From the NCBI RefSeq assembly GCF_026212465.1, contig NC_080055.1:15980245-16044244 (forward strand): a DNA stretch of 64,000 nt, written 5' to 3'. Source of the stretch: Amaranthus tricolor. Taxonomy: Eukaryota > Streptophyta > Magnoliopsida > Caryophyllales > Amaranthaceae. The position numbers and the translations under genes were made by a program. Positions 62,881 to 64,000 of this stretch are shown piece by piece. The notes under the pieces were generated by a model that was not told the origin of the DNA, did not search any database, and saw nothing but the letters and a program-made list of their open reading frames with translations. How positions within the stretch are numbered: the stretch's first letter is position 1; every line of letters begins with the position of its first letter.

Positions 62881-64000
62881 CTGCACATCAAGTCATAAAA
62901 TTCTAATTACTAACTCCAACAAGATTAAACACAATTGGAATTTATATTTTGATAATAAAAACAACATGAATATGTGGATATATAATGATAATTCATAATC
63001 ATATCATTGCAAGTCAATTCCTACTCTATATATCTTCATGCAAATAATTCAGGCTCCATCTGACATGAATTGAATATATAGTTTCTATTTTGGAGGGATT
63101 TCTTCTAAGATCATCAAAGAGCTACTAATATATTCCACCAAAACACAAGCTATAACTAGACGCACTGACGACATTATGTATCATGTCATATTGTCAGTTA
63201 CTCAGTTCTACTACTTTCAATGAATGTTGGGAATTTGGGATTTAACTAATAAACACTATAAATTGCATATTAAATTGTTGCTAATTAATAATTGTGTATC
63301 ATAATAAAATAATCATGCATGATTGTTAATCAAATAATGGATAACTCTAATTACCATTGTTTGCTTAATCTTTATTACAATTTTCACTCAAATATTACAA
63401 TATTCACAATTAAAGTTTTTCTCTTAATATTTTTTTCATAATTTTTCTTAGTAATTTATTACACCTAAAGCGCTAAATGCTTCATGTATTTACTTAATTA
63501 TTTTGGGATGAAATATTCATGTATGCAACCATATTGAGAAAATATTATTATGATGTATAGAATAAATTGTTTTTTCTATTATTTTTTCTAATTTCATTAA
63601 TAATCATAGTTGTTTAAAATAGTTGTTTATAAATATCATTTTAACAACTTTACTCCTTTTATCATTTAAATATCCACCGTTTAAAAATTTCTCAAAAGTC
63701 ATTCCATTTCTTAGTGGAGATTATTTTTACTCTATTTCATACATCATGATTTATGTATATCTTTATAATACATCACTCTTGTCATTTTTGAAATTTTGAA
63801 AAAAAAAAATAATTTAAAATTTTAGAACCTTTTCGTGTATTTTAAGATTCTTTATTCCGTCTCTCACAAAAATTTGCAGCAGGTAGCCATCGCTCAAGAC
63901 TAGTATTACAAAACGTGTTTTTTATATTTCTTACTTCATACATTCCAAAATTGATGCAATATTATGATTTTTACCTTATTTTTCATCTCATTAAGTTATA
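62881..64000 (-). other. Presumed intron of the P450 gene, or non-genic DNA
   Basis: Starts with an acceptor-like pyrimidine/AG junction on the minus strand. It is AT-rich, with no sequence recognisable as the upstream P450 exons (I-helix or oxygen-binding A/G-G-x-D/E-T region). Confidence 0.5.

Overview
This is plant nuclear DNA, most likely from a eudicot with a repeat-rich genome. It is AT-rich, has no operon structure, and is dominated by LTR retrotransposons with plant-type primer-binding sites (Athila and Tekay lineages), CACTA and hAT DNA transposons, a plant LINE and a Ty1/copia relic. The only host gene I can support is one exon of a cytochrome P450 at the far right, minus strand (62422-62880), closest to the brassinosteroid-inactivating CYP734A group. 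I cannot name the species.

Layout. 1-2789: AT-rich, no gene seen. 2790-4712: a hAT-type element (8-bp target duplication ATTGTAGA) carrying a second hAT-type element (2894-3879, duplication ACGCCAAA). 6431-6562: a TAA microsatellite. 6660-7091 and 45264-47600: two halves of one decayed LINE, split by a 38-kb retrotransposon nest.

The nest. Element D, an Athila-type Ty3/gypsy element (7092-45263, TSD TAAGA), entered the LINE ORF1. Element B, a Tekay/Del-type chromovirus (10000 to about 33503), entered D's gag at the zinc knuckle. B then received four insertions: CACTA element G in its 5' LTR (12574-15922, TSD TAT), sister CACTA elements E (19928-21906, TSD TAT) and F (22719-24943, TSD AAA) in its integrase, and element C, a minus-strand Athila-type element (26681-32895, TSD GCGAA), in its 3' LTR. 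D also took a solo LTR between protease and RT (35151-36605, TSD GTATT). Target duplications and resumed host sequence support every join except the right end of B, which has been lost by deletion. LTR divergence judged by eye decreases in the order of nesting (D, then B, then C).

47.6-54 kb holds decayed CACTA elements, including recognisable TNP2-type transposase on the minus strand (50489-51850). Their termini resemble those of the coding-less elements E and F, so they may be relics of the autonomous partner. 56.1-57.35 kb is a diverged foldback-like repeat. 57849-58799 is a possible further solo LTR. 59690-60545 is a Ty1/copia integrase relic on the minus strand.

No retrotransposon here looks autonomous today: all have stops, frameshifts or deletions. 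The most interesting signals are (i) arrays of short GC-rich palindromic motifs, different in sequence but alike in position, in four unrelated LTRs; (ii) a copy of D's LTR motif array placed just upstream of its extra env-position ORF; (iii) the E/F CACTA family and its possible transposase source; and (iv) the hAT-in-hAT nest.
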